From an uncultured Bacteroidales bacterium (GTDB lineage Bacteria > Bacteroidota > Bacteroidia > Bacteroidales > UBA932): 15,842 nucleotides of DNA. Below are positions 1-8,896 of this stretch, one piece after another. The notes under the pieces were generated by a model. That model was not told where the DNA came from, made no database searches, and saw only the letters and a list, made by a program, of their open reading frames with translations. The translations under genes and the position numbers were made by a program. Numbering within the stretch: the stretch's first letter is position 1; each line of letters opens with the position of its first letter. The stretch is from the NCBI GenBank assembly GCA_902491795.1, contig CABUIX010000047.1:1-15842 (forward strand), read 5' to 3'.

Positions 1-2
1 CC

Positions 3-1877
3 CATTATGCCCGAATCCTGTTCCAGATAGACCGCACCAGCATAGAGCAGGGAGCCGGCTGGAGTGTCAGCACACCGATCGGAGAAGTCAAATATGACAG
101 TGGAACCGGTCTCATCAACTATCCCTACGACTACAAATGGGTCCTGTTTGCGGTAAACCACGATTTCGGTACGGGATCGGACGTGATGGTGAAGTTCCCC
201 GGAATCCAGGCATACGACGGCGGAGTTCAGTTCTACAACTCACTTGACAATCCTAAAACGGATGCTGAGCTCAAAAATGAGATTGCTGAAGACATGGGCA
301 ACAGCATTTCGGCTGCCGACGGAACAGAATACAGATTCAAGAAGTACATAAGCAATTACGACCAGGGTAATTATTACTACAAGAATTCAACAAATTTTGA
401 GGCCCTCACGGACAACGCCTGCCTCAGGGACGTGAACCAGCTGATCAACTATCTCACATGGTCACTGGAAAACAATCCGGACATATTCGACGATAGCGGG
501 ACCGTTGCCGTGACAGCCTTCTGCGATGAATACACATACATCTATGACCCCAGGCGCGAGGACTACATACACCCAGGCAAGTCCCTCGGCACATACAGTG
601 AAACCGACCGGGACCGCAGGCTAAAGCTGTGGAAAGACTATGTGAATGCAGGCAACAGGGTGATGAACATCACCCCCATGGCCACCACGGAATACAGTCC
701 CGACGGAAACACTTCACTGACCAACTCATATATAACGATCACCCAGAACTCCATCAAGTCGATATACAACCCCGACATGACCGACACCGCCTGGGGGCTG
801 GAAACGACCAACGAGACCGGGAAATTGACGTACGTGACCTCTACCACAGAGAAAGGTTCCAGAACCAATGACCTTTACGACGGAAGGACCAACTTCCTGA
901 ATTTCTGGGTCGGAGGAGACAACAACACGCCGTATGACCAGACTGGATCAATCAGTTGGACGGACGCAATGACCGTTGACAAGGATGTGGAGCACGGGAA
1001 CGACCTGAACGAAGACTACCGCAACGCCTTTTATGCCTGCATAACAAGGAACCGCGACCTCAACGGCAACAACCTCATCGATGCTAACGAAATCTTCTGG
1101 TACCTTGCGGCACGCGATCAGCTGACCGGACTATGGATAGGACAGGGAGCAATTGATGAAGAGGCGTGGATGTACACTGGTGACGGAAAGGAAAAGAATC
1201 ATCTTGTGACAAGTTCTCATAGAAATACTTCCTATTGGGTTCTTTGGGCAGAAGAAGGAGCCTCGCTAGGAGGTTTGAGAGAATGGGAAGATGACATAGA
1301 GGATTATGACTACCGGTGCATACGCAATCTCGGAATTGACATTTCAGAAAAGCAGGCCCCAAAATCCTATGCCGAAATATCCGGCAACCGCCAATATGAC
1401 AACAATACACGGAGTTACTATTATACAATTGATGTAAGCGTAATCAACTCAAGGGCATTGCGTTCCACCGAAGACGAAGGAATCAATCTCCCGCTCGGAC
1501 ACGAAAGGAGCCAGAACAATATGCCATACAAGAGCTTCGACGTAAAGACCAGCAATGAAGGAAATGGCAGATACACATCATGGACAACTGTCCAAAATAA
1601 TATAGCATCCAATGACAATCCATGTCCGGAAGGCTGGCGAGTTCCAAACCAAAGAGAAATGCTTATAATGATGAGTCTTAGCAGTACACTAAACCTAGGG
1701 ACTGGAGACTATGACTATCTCGCAACCTCAACGTCATTCTCATTCTGCGGGAATGCTGCAAACGGAGGTTTGTATAATAGCGAGCGGCTTGGCTTTCTAT
1801 ATGATAGAGGCAACATGATTCTCGCGACCGGAAACATAGATCTCAACATCCGCTGCGTGCGCGACAACACGGACTGA
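3..1877 (+). CDS. Fimbrial tip-like surface protein, DUF4906 plus FISUMP-like C-terminus (5' partial)
   Basis: The frame is open from base 3 with no stop, so the N-terminus lies outside the window; 624 residues are visible. The GTG/ATG near base 183 is internal, not a start. The middle part (about bases 480-880, ending in ITITQNSIKSIYN and AWGLE) resembles DUF4906 proteins of Bacteroidales, which are surface lipoproteins often encoded near Mfa/Fim-type fimbriae. Bases 1056-1091 encode an EF-hand-like loop (DLNGNNLIDANE) followed by FWYLAARDQLTGLWIG. The end, with NPCPEGWRVPNQREM and a terminal IRCVRD, is the FISUMP / Fib_succ_major type of C-terminal domain. A tip or accessory role in a fimbria is inferred from family and not shown. 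The last third is slightly richer in A/T and in AGA codons than the first part. No clear terminator follows. Family assignment is fairly sure; exact function is not. Confidence 0.75.
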   Translation, partial: HYARILFQIDRTSIEQGAGWSVSTPIGEVKYDSGTGLINYPYDYKWVLFAVNHDFGTGSDVMVKFPGIQAYDGGVQFYNSLDNPKTDAELKNEIAEDMGNSISAADGTEYRFKKYISNYDQGNYYYKNSTNFEALTDNACLRDVNQLINYLTWSLENNPDIFDDSGTVAVTAFCDEYTYIYDPRREDYIHPGKSLGTYSETDRDRRLKLWKDYVNAGNRVMNITPMATTEYSPDGNTSLTNSYITITQNSIKSIYNPDMTDTAWGLETTNETGKLTYVTSTTEKGSRTNDLYDGRTNFLNFWVGGDNNTPYDQTGSISWTDAMTVDKDVEHGNDLNEDYRNAFYACITRNRDLNGNNLIDANEIFWYLAARDQLTGLWIGQGAIDEEAWMYTGDGKEKNHLVTSSHRNTSYWVLWAEEGASLGGLREWEDDIEDYDYRCIRNLGIDISEKQAPKSYAEISGNRQYDNNTRSYYYTIDVSVINSRALRSTEDEGINLPLGHERSQNNMPYKSFDVKTSNEGNGRYTSWTTVQNNIASNDNPCPEGWRVPNQREMLIMMSLSSTLNLGTGDYDYLATSTSFSFCGNAANGGLYNSERLGFLYDRGNMILATGNIDLNIRCVRDNTD

Positions 1878-1950
1878 TTCCAAAGTCTGCTGAACTGCAA
1901 CAACCGGTAAATTTCGCAGCCGACCGGGAACACTTGAATGTTTAAATCCA

Positions 1951-1958
1951 TATATTTG
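1951..1958 (+). promoter_or_regulatory. Bacteroidetes -7 promoter box (TATATTTG)
   Basis: TATATTTG matches the Bacteroidetes consensus TAnnTTTG exactly. It ends four bases before the ATG of the CobW-family gene at 1963, so transcription would start at or very near the start codon. No good -33 TTG lies at the usual 19-20 base spacing; the nearest TTG (1934-1936) is only 14 bases away. Assignment rests on the -7 box alone. Confidence 0.55.
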
Positions 1959-1962
1959 CCGT

Positions 1963-3132
1963 ATGGAAAATTCAAGGCAATTTGTTCCGGTCCTGCTGCT
2001 GACCGGTTATCTCGGCAGCGGAAAGACCACTCTGCTGAACCGCATACTCTCCAACAGAAAAGGCATAAAGTTCGCCGTAATCGTCAATGACCTCGGCGAA
2101 GTCAATGTTGACGCCGCACTGATCGAGAAGGGCGGCGTCGTGGGCCAGAAGGACGACAGTCTTGTGGCCCTACAGAACGGATGCATATGCTGCACTCTCA
2201 AGATGGATCTCGTGCAGCAGCTCGATGACCTAACCCGCGACGGAAGGTTCGACTACATCGTGATAGAGGCCAGCGGAATCTGCGAGCCCGCACCCATTGC
2301 CCAGACCATCTGCTCAATACCGAGCCTCGGTCCGGAATACCACAGCAGGGGTCCTGTCGCAAAAATGGACTGCATCGCCACGGTCGTGGATGCATTCAGG
2401 ATGCAGAGCGAGTTCAACTGCGGAGACGCACTTCCCTTGCGCAACTTTGACGAGGACGACATCGAGAACCTGCTGATACAGCAGATAGAGTTCTGCAACA
2501 TCGTCATACTCAACAAGGTTGCGGAAGTCAGTAAGTCAGACCTCGGACGCATCAAACAGATAATAAGGAATCTCCAGCCCAAAGCCGAGATCATCGAATG
2601 CAACTTCTGCGACTTCGACCTCAGCAAGATTCTCAACACCGGCATGTTCGATTTCGACCAGGTGGCAACTTCAGCAGCCTGGATCAACGAAATAGAAGGA
2701 GACGGAGCGCACCATGAACATGAACTGCATGACGAGGAAGAAGGCGAAGCCGAAGAATACGGAATCAGCACCTTCGTGTACTGCAGGCGCGATCCCTTCG
2801 ACATCAACAAGTTTGACAACTACGTGGCAAAGCATTGGCCCAAGAGCATAATCAGGGCCAAGGGCATCTGCTACTTCGGAGACGAACCCGACAAATGCTA
2901 CCTGTTCGAACAGGCCGGACTGCAGAAATCAATCAAGGATGCAGGCCTGTGGTTCGCGACAATGCCTGAAGATGAACTTGCAGACATGATGCAGCGCGAC
3001 CAGAACCTCGCAAGGGACTGGGATCCCAAGTACGGAGACCGCATGATCAAGCTGGTGTTCATCGGGCAGCACATGGACAAGGAAGGTATAGCGGCCAGCC
3101 TTGACTCCTGCCTTACTGCCTATCAGGACTAG
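1963..3132 (+). CDS. G3E-family GTPase, CobW/ZigA-like putative metallochaperone
   Basis: This is a 389-residue P-loop GTPase of the COG0523/CobW group, cytoplasmic proteins thought to deliver zinc, cobalt or similar metals to client proteins. Walker A is GYLGSGKT (15-22), VNDLGEVNVD follows (41-50), and the family's metal-binding CxCC is C74-I-C76-C77. IEASGICEPAPIA (101-113) is the usual switch-region stretch. The G4 position reads NKVA (184-187), where NKxD is canonical. Residues about 247-264 form a loop rich in His, Asp and Glu, as in many metal-handling members. The CobW_C domain runs from about 268 to the end, including WDPKYGDR and LVFIGQHMD. The start is firm because the next Met (residue 81) lies beyond the P-loop. 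A -7 box sits directly upstream, suggesting a leaderless transcript. The 3' end overlaps the convergent DUF389 gene by 20 bases. The metal and client cannot be told from sequence. Confidence 0.9.
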   Translation: MENSRQFVPVLLLTGYLGSGKTTLLNRILSNRKGIKFAVIVNDLGEVNVDAALIEKGGVVGQKDDSLVALQNGCICCTLKMDLVQQLDDLTRDGRFDYIVIEASGICEPAPIAQTICSIPSLGPEYHSRGPVAKMDCIATVVDAFRMQSEFNCGDALPLRNFDEDDIENLLIQQIEFCNIVILNKVAEVSKSDLGRIKQIIRNLQPKAEIIECNFCDFDLSKILNTGMFDFDQVATSAAWINEIEGDGAHHEHELHDEEEGEAEEYGISTFVYCRRDPFDINKFDNYVAKHWPKSIIRAKGICYFGDEPDKCYLFEQAGLQKSIKDAGLWFATMPEDELADMMQRDQNLARDWDPKYGDRMIKLVFIGQHMDKEGIAASLDSCLTAYQD

Positions 3133-4471
3133 AATTGACTACTGTGACCGTCGAGTCGGCCAGGCGCACGCGCAGCCAGGACTCAAGGGTATTCAGATCT
3201 TTGGCATTTAAGCTTGCATCCGGGTGGACCACCACAAGGATGCAATTTTTTTGTGCAAGGCTATCAAGAGTCACTTCGGCGCCACGTGAAATCGAAAGTC
3301 TCTTGATTCCCGGATACTGGGAAACAATTTCTTTCGAAATCTGCACGTACGGAATCTCCTCCCTGCGATAGGATGCAACCTCCTCCTCCAGTTCGCGTAT
3401 GCGTGCATCACGGCGGCTTATCTCAAGGTCAGTACGCTCATAGATACCCTTGACAAGATTTTCCGAAGCCTTGTCCAGCTCGCTCTCCGAACTGCTCCTT
3501 ACCACAAACTCTACCCTGTCCTTGTCAACGCCATGACTTTCGGCAGAGGCAAGAAGCCTCTCCCTGTCTGTCTCCTCCAGTCCTGAACCTGCGATATATA
3601 CAGTGACCTTTCCGCCCTTCCGGTTATCGATTTCGTAGTCATAGATATATCCGCTTCCAAGAATTTTATTGTCATTTATGAACGAAGACACATCCTGCTG
3701 GAAGCTGTTGTCCCTGACAAGTTTTACGGCGGAAAATATGCTCGGGACCATCACAAGGACAATAATCACGCTTATGGCGGTTCTCGTCCGCTTGGCCTTT
3801 ACGGGATCCTGGAACTCCTTCTCGCGGAAGCCGAGCAATTTGCTCATCAGATACGTGGCCAGAATGATGAAGACCCCGTTGATGATGAACAGAAAGATCG
3901 CTCCAAGGAAATACCTGATGTTGAAGCTGGCAAGGCCATAGCCTGCAGTACACAGCGGAGGCATGAGGGCAGTCGCAATCGCAACCCCGGACAGCACGGT
4001 CCCCTTCTCCTTGCGGCACATTTCAAACATGCCGGCAGCACCTCCGAAAAGGGCAATGATAACGTCATAGATCGTCGGGTTGGTCCTGGCAAGAAGTTCC
4101 GTCGGGTTTGCGAGCTTAAGCGGGGTCAGAAGAAAATAGAGGAACGATGCAAGAAGACTGATAACCACCATCACCACGAGATTCTTCAGTCCAGACTTGA
4201 TCAGGGCCGAGTCATTGATCCCGAACCCGAGGCCTATTCCGAAAATAGGGCCCATCAGGGGCGAGATAAGCATTGCTCCTATTATCACTGCCGTGGAATT
4301 GACATTCAGCCCCACGGATGCCACGACTATCGAAAACGCAAGGATCCATACGTTCGGCCCCCTGAACGGAATGTTCCTGACTATGCTGCACTCGGCAGCA
4401 TCGGTATCAATGTGATCCGAAATATTTGCAAGATACTTGATTTCAGACTTAATTCTGTTCCAGATTGACAT
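3113..4471 (-). CDS. DUF389 family integral membrane protein
   Basis: The product is 452 residues from the ATG at 4471; the frame stays open further upstream to about 4789, but that part runs back through a terminator and has no family character. The DUF389 hallmark NSTAVIIGAMLISPLMGPI lies at residues 58-76, followed by GLGFGINDSAL. About six to seven hydrophobic segments occupy residues 41-250 (roughly 41-60, 62-84, 97-117, 135-150, 158-182, 188-210, 231-251). The C-terminal 200 residues are soluble-looking and include a short charged helix, probably coiled coil, with RRDARIRELEEEVASYRREE. DUF389 proteins are conserved inner-membrane proteins without a settled function; transport has been proposed. 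The gene is single, follows the terminator of the TonB receptor unit, and meets the CobW-family gene tail to tail with a 20-base overlap. No convincing promoter was found in 4472-4534. Confidence 0.88.
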   Translation of the reverse strand: MSIWNRIKSEIKYLANISDHIDTDAAECSIVRNIPFRGPNVWILAFSIVVASVGLNVNSTAVIIGAMLISPLMGPIFGIGLGFGINDSALIKSGLKNLVVMVVISLLASFLYFLLTPLKLANPTELLARTNPTIYDVIIALFGGAAGMFEMCRKEKGTVLSGVAIATALMPPLCTAGYGLASFNIRYFLGAIFLFIINGVFIILATYLMSKLLGFREKEFQDPVKAKRTRTAISVIIVLVMVPSIFSAVKLVRDNSFQQDVSSFINDNKILGSGYIYDYEIDNRKGGKVTVYIAGSGLEETDRERLLASAESHGVDKDRVEFVVRSSSESELDKASENLVKGIYERTDLEISRRDARIRELEEEVASYRREEIPYVQISKEIVSQYPGIKRLSISRGAEVTLDSLAQKNCILVVVHPDASLNAKDLNTLESWLRVRLADSTVTVVNSSPDRQ

Positions 4472-4529
4472 ATGCACAAACTGCTTTACAAACAAACTTG
4501 CAATATAGCCAAAATTTGTCTTTACAACC

Positions 4530-4565
4530 AAAAAGGAGGCCCGGAATAATGAAATCCGGGCCTCC
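4530..4565 (-). terminator. Rho-independent terminator of the TonB receptor-lipoprotein unit
   Basis: GGAGGCCCGGA (4535-4545) and TCCGGGCCTCC (4555-4565) form a perfect 11-bp GC-rich stem with a nine-base loop. On the minus strand it is followed at once by TTTTT (4534-4530). It lies 39 bases past the stop of the beta-helix lipoprotein gene and upstream of the DUF389 gene, so it separates the two units. Confidence 0.92.
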
Positions 4566-4604
4566 ACATCACTTTGGAACCTTATGTCCGGTCTCGCGGC
4601 GGCA

Positions 4605-6113
4605 TCAATACTCGGCGTTGTTCGGATCAAACTCGGTCCAGCCTTCAAGCCAGTTGTCATCCAGGCCGAATGCTCCGATATATCCGACGTTCTCGAGCCC
4701 GTCCAGCCCATCGAAGGAAGCTGCACCAAGCAGGGCGCTTCCGGCCACCGGAGTATATCCGTCATCTTCGACAAGAGCGCTCCAGTCATCCATCAAGCGG
4801 TTCCCTTTCTGAGCCTCGAACCAGCTGCTGGAGAATGAGGGCTTGTTCTCATCAAACACGGGCTCACCGTCTTCTCCTTCATAGTCGGTAATGAGATGGT
4901 CGACGGTCACGCCGTTGAAATCTGTGCCGAGAACATCCATGCCTGCGAACCACACATTCTCAATATGCATCAGACCTCCTTCGGCTGCACCTTGCGTATC
5001 CCCTTTCTGGTTGTCGAGAATTATGCCGACAGGCCAGCCGATTGCAAGGGAGTTGTAGCAGTTGAGCCTGGAATTGCGCCTGATGTGCATTGCGCTTTGG
5101 TAAAGGCCGAGGGCAGAGCCGTTGTTGGGATACAGTGCACTTCCGTCAATATAATCTGTCGAGTTGACAAAAGCCGCGTCAAGCTTGGGTCCGACGAACG
5201 TAACATTGGAGAACACTGCCGAAGTGTAAGGCGACACTGCGGCTCCGTCGGCATTGTTGTCACTCTCAAACCCGTTGCTCCTGGAACTGTCGGCGATGCG
5301 TGAATCACGGACAGAAAGACAGAACTGCACCTTGCCGGAAAAGCCGTTGTCTGTATCGAACTCATCGTCCCACCCACGGTACGCAACAAGATGGTCGCAG
5401 TTGACAGTTCCGCCGAACCACTCGAACGAATCATCATTCGAATATGAAACCTGGACATGGTCAATCCTGGTTCCGCTTCCGACAGATCCGAGAGTCAATC
5501 CGTTGATCTCCTTGTCCTGCTCAAAGGGATAACCGGCGAACTCGATTCTCACATATCTCAGCACTCCTGAATTGTCGGCATCGTCATCTCCGCCATGCTT
5601 TGACCTGGGTCCGCCCTCTATCTGCTGTTCTGTCTGGTTGTTCCTGGCCTTTCCGCAAAGTATAACTCCTCCCCAGTCTCCGGGTTTGCGGCTCCCTGCC
5701 GGCTGCTCAGAAGTGAATACGATGGGTTCGTCGGCAGTACCTTCCGCGATGAGTTTTCCTCCGCGCTCCACTATCAGCGAAGCCTTGGTCTGCTTGTCAC
5801 CCTTTATGATGGTGCCGGGTTCGATAGTCAGTTCAGAGCCGTCGGCAATATAGACCCAACCCTTGAGAAGATATGTTCCCTTTTTGAGCGTCTGAGTTCC
5901 CTTGAACACAAACTCCTGGTCTCCGTTTCCGATTTCGGTCCCGTCAGGATCTTCTTCTCCGTCCGTGAACAGGAGATTGTCGCATGCTGTAAGGCCTCCG
6001 TCTTCGGACCACTCGTAGTCTCCTCCGGATACTGTAGTCTTGGTGCAGGCCGTGATTCCGGCCGCAAGGGCGAGGATGAACATCATCCTCATCATTCTTT
6101 GATTACTGTTCAT
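4605..6113 (-). CDS. Surface lipoprotein with right-handed beta-helix-like fold, partner of the TonB receptor
   Basis: This is a 502-residue predicted lipoprotein: a short basic N-terminus, a hydrophobic stretch MFILALAAG, and a lipobox ending ITAC with the lipidated Cys at 23. The mature protein opens with low-complexity acidic sequence, then an LTIEPGTIIKG / LIVERGGKLIAEGTADEPIVFTS stretch that looks like the first rungs of a parallel beta-helix. DDDADNSGVLRYVRIEFAG, SNDDSFEWFGGTV and GWDDEFDTDNGFSGKVQF follow. I recall this pattern from Bacteroidetes proteins of unknown function that are often encoded beside a TonB-dependent receptor. It starts 23 bases after the receptor stop and is followed by a strong terminator, so the two form an operon. 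Probable location is the outer membrane, where it may bind ligand or cap the receptor; that role is inferred. There is no SusD similarity. Later Met codons at residues 7-11 are possible alternative starts. Confidence 0.72.
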   Translation of the reverse strand: MNSNQRMMRMMFILALAAGITACTKTTVSGGDYEWSEDGGLTACDNLLFTDGEEDPDGTEIGNGDQEFVFKGTQTLKKGTYLLKGWVYIADGSELTIEPGTIIKGDKQTKASLIVERGGKLIAEGTADEPIVFTSEQPAGSRKPGDWGGVILCGKARNNQTEQQIEGGPRSKHGGDDDADNSGVLRYVRIEFAGYPFEQDKEINGLTLGSVGSGTRIDHVQVSYSNDDSFEWFGGTVNCDHLVAYRGWDDEFDTDNGFSGKVQFCLSVRDSRIADSSRSNGFESDNNADGAAVSPYTSAVFSNVTFVGPKLDAAFVNSTDYIDGSALYPNNGSALGLYQSAMHIRRNSRLNCYNSLAIGWPVGIILDNQKGDTQGAAEGGLMHIENVWFAGMDVLGTDFNGVTVDHLITDYEGEDGEPVFDENKPSFSSSWFEAQKGNRLMDDWSALVEDDGYTPVAGSALLGAASFDGLDGLENVGYIGAFGLDDNWLEGWTEFDPNNAEY

Positions 6114-6136
6114 AACGTTTGTATTGAATGGTTTGT

Positions 6137-8872
6137 CTAGAAATTCATGACCACTGACATCCCGATGTTGCGTCCAGGCTGGTACATTCGGGTAATCTGC
6201 TCCACGTCCTGCTCAAACTGTTTGTAGACTACAGGCTCGCCAAGTATGTTCTTCATGTACAGCTTGAGTTCAACGTGCTCACCGAAATCCTTGGAGACAT
6301 TGAAATCAAGGCTGTTGCGCGGCATCTCATAGCTGTCGGGGACCTTGATGACATCATCGCTTCCGCTCGTCCCTTCGCTGCGTCCCACTCCGATGATTCT
6401 CTTTCCTATCCTGTTGTAGAGAAGCGACACATCCAGGCCGATGGCCTTTGAGGAATAGAAAAGGCCCGCATTGACCAGATAGGGTGACTGGCCCTGCATC
6501 GGACGGTCCTGCTCCAGTGAGCCAGGCTCAAAATTTACCCGGCTGCGTATCAGGGCTCCGTTGAACGAGAGGTAAAAATTGTCCAGGCCAATAAATGAAA
6601 GATCCTTGCGGACATCCAGCTCAACTCCGTAATTGTTTGCGCTCAGAGCATTCTTGTAGGAGTATATGAGGTCTGTCCCGCCTGAGACTGTATAGGTCCA
6701 TTCTATGGGTGAGTCAAAGTGCTTGAAGAAAAGTGCAAGGGTTATCATTTCGCCTTGTGAAGGATAATACTCCCATCTCAAGTCGACATTGTCAATATAA
6801 CAGTTGCGGAGTTCCGTGTTTCCCTGTACACTGGACGCAAGGTCGAAGTCATAATAGACCGAAGACGACACTTCCCTGAATTCCGGCCTGTTGATGCTGC
6901 GGCCGTACGAGAGTCTCAGGGACTGTTCGTCACTGTAGCGCCATGTGAGGTTGGCAGAAGGGAAGAGGTCATCAGAAACATAATGCCTGCTGCGCTCGGA
7001 AACTTCGTAGTCGCGGGTATTGGAAATGAGTTCCATGTCATTGTGCTCAAAGCGCAGGCCTGCCAGAAGTTCAAGATCACCGAAATTCAGCGAGGCTGAC
7101 ACGTAGGCTGCACCGAGAACGTTGTTTCCACGGTAGTTGTTGCGCATCTGCAGCTGTTCCAGCAGATGAATGCCCTGCTCGCCGAAATATTCCCGGTTAC
7201 CGAGCAGATCTACCGGGTCAAGGCTCTTGAATCCTTCGGGGAGCGTATTGTCGTAGACGTTCCAATTGTATATGAACTCCCTGGTCGCGTACCTGCGGGT
7301 CCGGTATTCACCGTAAACTCCGGCCTTGATGTACGAAGGATTCTCCCATATGAGGAACTCGTGGCTGTCGTCTGCCGAAGCTGACATGATGTGCTCCCGC
7401 AGGTCAGTCCATTCGCGCGAGGCGTCGTTCCCGGTATTCAGGGCAAATGTTCCCGATTCGACGGAATCGTCCACAAGATATCTGCGGCGGTCGGGAATTA
7501 TCCTGTCTGCATAGGAATATCCGGCGCACCAGTCAAGTGTGTTCACATCGGAAAGGCCATGAGTACCGGACAGCTGGCCACTGTAGGTGTTCCTGCTGCG
7601 GAAATAGTATTCTGCACTTTTCTCCTTGTCAGACTGGGCGCTTACTCCCTCCCTCCAGGTATAGCGGGCATTGTCAATGCGGTTGAAAATATTCTTGAAC
7701 TGCAGCTTGTCGCCATTGTTCCCCAGGAAAGTAAGATTGAGCATGGCTCCGGCGCGCACATTGTCGTTGTACTGGTCATCGACGGAACGCCGCAGATAAT
7801 TCGAGCGCCCGTTTTCAGTGTCATAAGCGCCGAACAGGTTGTTCTGCATGTCCGTCTGCGCACGATATTCTTCTGCAAAGTTTGCAGCCGCAATAAGTCC
7901 CAAATCGCCTCCCGGCAGTTCCCACCTGTGATTCAGATTCGCGGAAAACTTCAGGTCACTGACAGGATTGCGAAGACTCAATGACCAGTCATTGTCGAGT
8001 CCGGATGCAAGCAGGTCTATTCCGTCGCTTCCGGGAAAAGTTGTCAAAGGAGCGTTTATCCCGCCGGGAAGCGGGAGGAGTTCAGCATTGTACGAAACAA
8101 AGTTCCTGTATGACCTGTCATTGAAGTTTCCGCCCAGGGATATGCTGAACCCGTTGTCGTCGGGAACATCCTTCGTAGTTATCAAGATGAAGCCTCCCGT
8201 ATAGTCTGCAGGGTACTCGGCCGCAGGCGACTTTATGATGGTAAGATTGTCTATCTGGGAACTCGGCACCAGGTCGAAGGAAAAGGCACGGGAATCTGCT
8301 TCAGAACTAGGCACTGCACCTCCGTTCATCCACACATTGTTGTACCTCTGGGACAACCCGCGCACCATCACGAACTTGTCCTCTATGAGACTTACCCCGG
8401 GAATGCGCCGTATGATCTCCCCCGCGTTCGAATCCTGGGTACGGCTGATTTCTTCGGCGGAAATGCCGGTCACGATCACGGAACTCTCATGACTGATTCT
8501 CATAAGGGCAGCTCCGGTGTTGCGCCTTTCCTCTGCAGTGACGACTATCCCTTCAAGCTGCTGCTCGTCAGGGGTCATCGATATCACGACTGCCGGGGCA
8601 GAAGTTCCCTCTCCATGGCTTTCGCACTGAACAGTAGCGGTCACATATCCCATATAAGTGACTTTCAGCGTACAGGCTCCTCCTGGAAGCCCGGCAAGAC
8701 TGAAATTGCCGCTCAAATCAGATATGGCCTTGACATCAGATCCTTCAACCTCCACAAGGGCCCCTATAAGAGTCTCCCCCGTTTCTGAATCCACTATGGT
8801 TCCTTCCAGGACCTGGGCGCCTGCAAAATGCAGACTGAAAATTGACAACATTAAAACCAACAATCCTCGCAT
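6137..8872 (-). CDS. TonB-dependent outer-membrane receptor with CarboxypepD-regulatory-like domain
   Basis: The receptor is 911 residues from the ATG at 8872. In-frame codons reach a TTG at 8899, but that overlaps the -7 box, so the ATG is preferred; it gives a clean signal peptide ending HFAGA-Q20. Residues about 21-105 are the CarboxypepD_reg-like domain (GTIVDSETGETLIGALVEVEG, DLSGNFSLAGLPGG, YMGY). The plug follows, about 110-235, with AGEIIRRIPGVSL, VMVRGLSQRYNNVWMNGG, IKSPAAEYPADYTGGFILI. The rest is a beta-barrel ending in VVMNF, with the terminal Phe expected for BAM insertion. The receptor imports a substrate using TonB-ExbBD energy. It is not SusC-like, because the next gene encodes a beta-helix lipoprotein rather than SusD. 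The substrate is unknown; siderophore, metal or phosphorus compound are all possible. Expression probably starts at the box at 8897-8904. Confidence 0.93.
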   Translation of the reverse strand: MRGLLVLMLSIFSLHFAGAQVLEGTIVDSETGETLIGALVEVEGSDVKAISDLSGNFSLAGLPGGACTLKVTYMGYVTATVQCESHGEGTSAPAVVISMTPDEQQLEGIVVTAEERRNTGAALMRISHESSVIVTGISAEEISRTQDSNAGEIIRRIPGVSLIEDKFVMVRGLSQRYNNVWMNGGAVPSSEADSRAFSFDLVPSSQIDNLTIIKSPAAEYPADYTGGFILITTKDVPDDNGFSISLGGNFNDRSYRNFVSYNAELLPLPGGINAPLTTFPGSDGIDLLASGLDNDWSLSLRNPVSDLKFSANLNHRWELPGGDLGLIAAANFAEEYRAQTDMQNNLFGAYDTENGRSNYLRRSVDDQYNDNVRAGAMLNLTFLGNNGDKLQFKNIFNRIDNARYTWREGVSAQSDKEKSAEYYFRSRNTYSGQLSGTHGLSDVNTLDWCAGYSYADRIIPDRRRYLVDDSVESGTFALNTGNDASREWTDLREHIMSASADDSHEFLIWENPSYIKAGVYGEYRTRRYATREFIYNWNVYDNTLPEGFKSLDPVDLLGNREYFGEQGIHLLEQLQMRNNYRGNNVLGAAYVSASLNFGDLELLAGLRFEHNDMELISNTRDYEVSERSRHYVSDDLFPSANLTWRYSDEQSLRLSYGRSINRPEFREVSSSVYYDFDLASSVQGNTELRNCYIDNVDLRWEYYPSQGEMITLALFFKHFDSPIEWTYTVSGGTDLIYSYKNALSANNYGVELDVRKDLSFIGLDNFYLSFNGALIRSRVNFEPGSLEQDRPMQGQSPYLVNAGLFYSSKAIGLDVSLLYNRIGKRIIGVGRSEGTSGSDDVIKVPDSYEMPRNSLDFNVSKDFGEHVELKLYMKNILGEPVVYKQFEQDVEQITRMYQPGRNIGMSVVMNF

Positions 8873-8896
8873 ACACTTTCTTGTCTGAATTCGACG

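Noticed and set aside
1904..1927. CCGGT/ACCGG inverted repeat after the left fimbrial gene as a terminator
   Set aside because: Only five base pairs with a large loop and no T-tract.
2253..2819. Open frame of 188 codons on the minus strand in the CobW-family gene
   Set aside because: Antisense shadow with low-complexity Ser-rich sequence; the + strand gene has full family motifs.
4472..4789. N-terminal extension of the DUF389 gene
   Set aside because: The added sequence runs back through a strong terminator and the end of the neighbouring gene and has no family character; the ATG at 4471 is better.
7391..7984. Long open frame (197 codons) on the + strand inside the TonB receptor gene
   Set aside because: It is antisense to a clear receptor gene, lacks recognisable motifs, and such frames are expected from the codon usage of the opposite strand.
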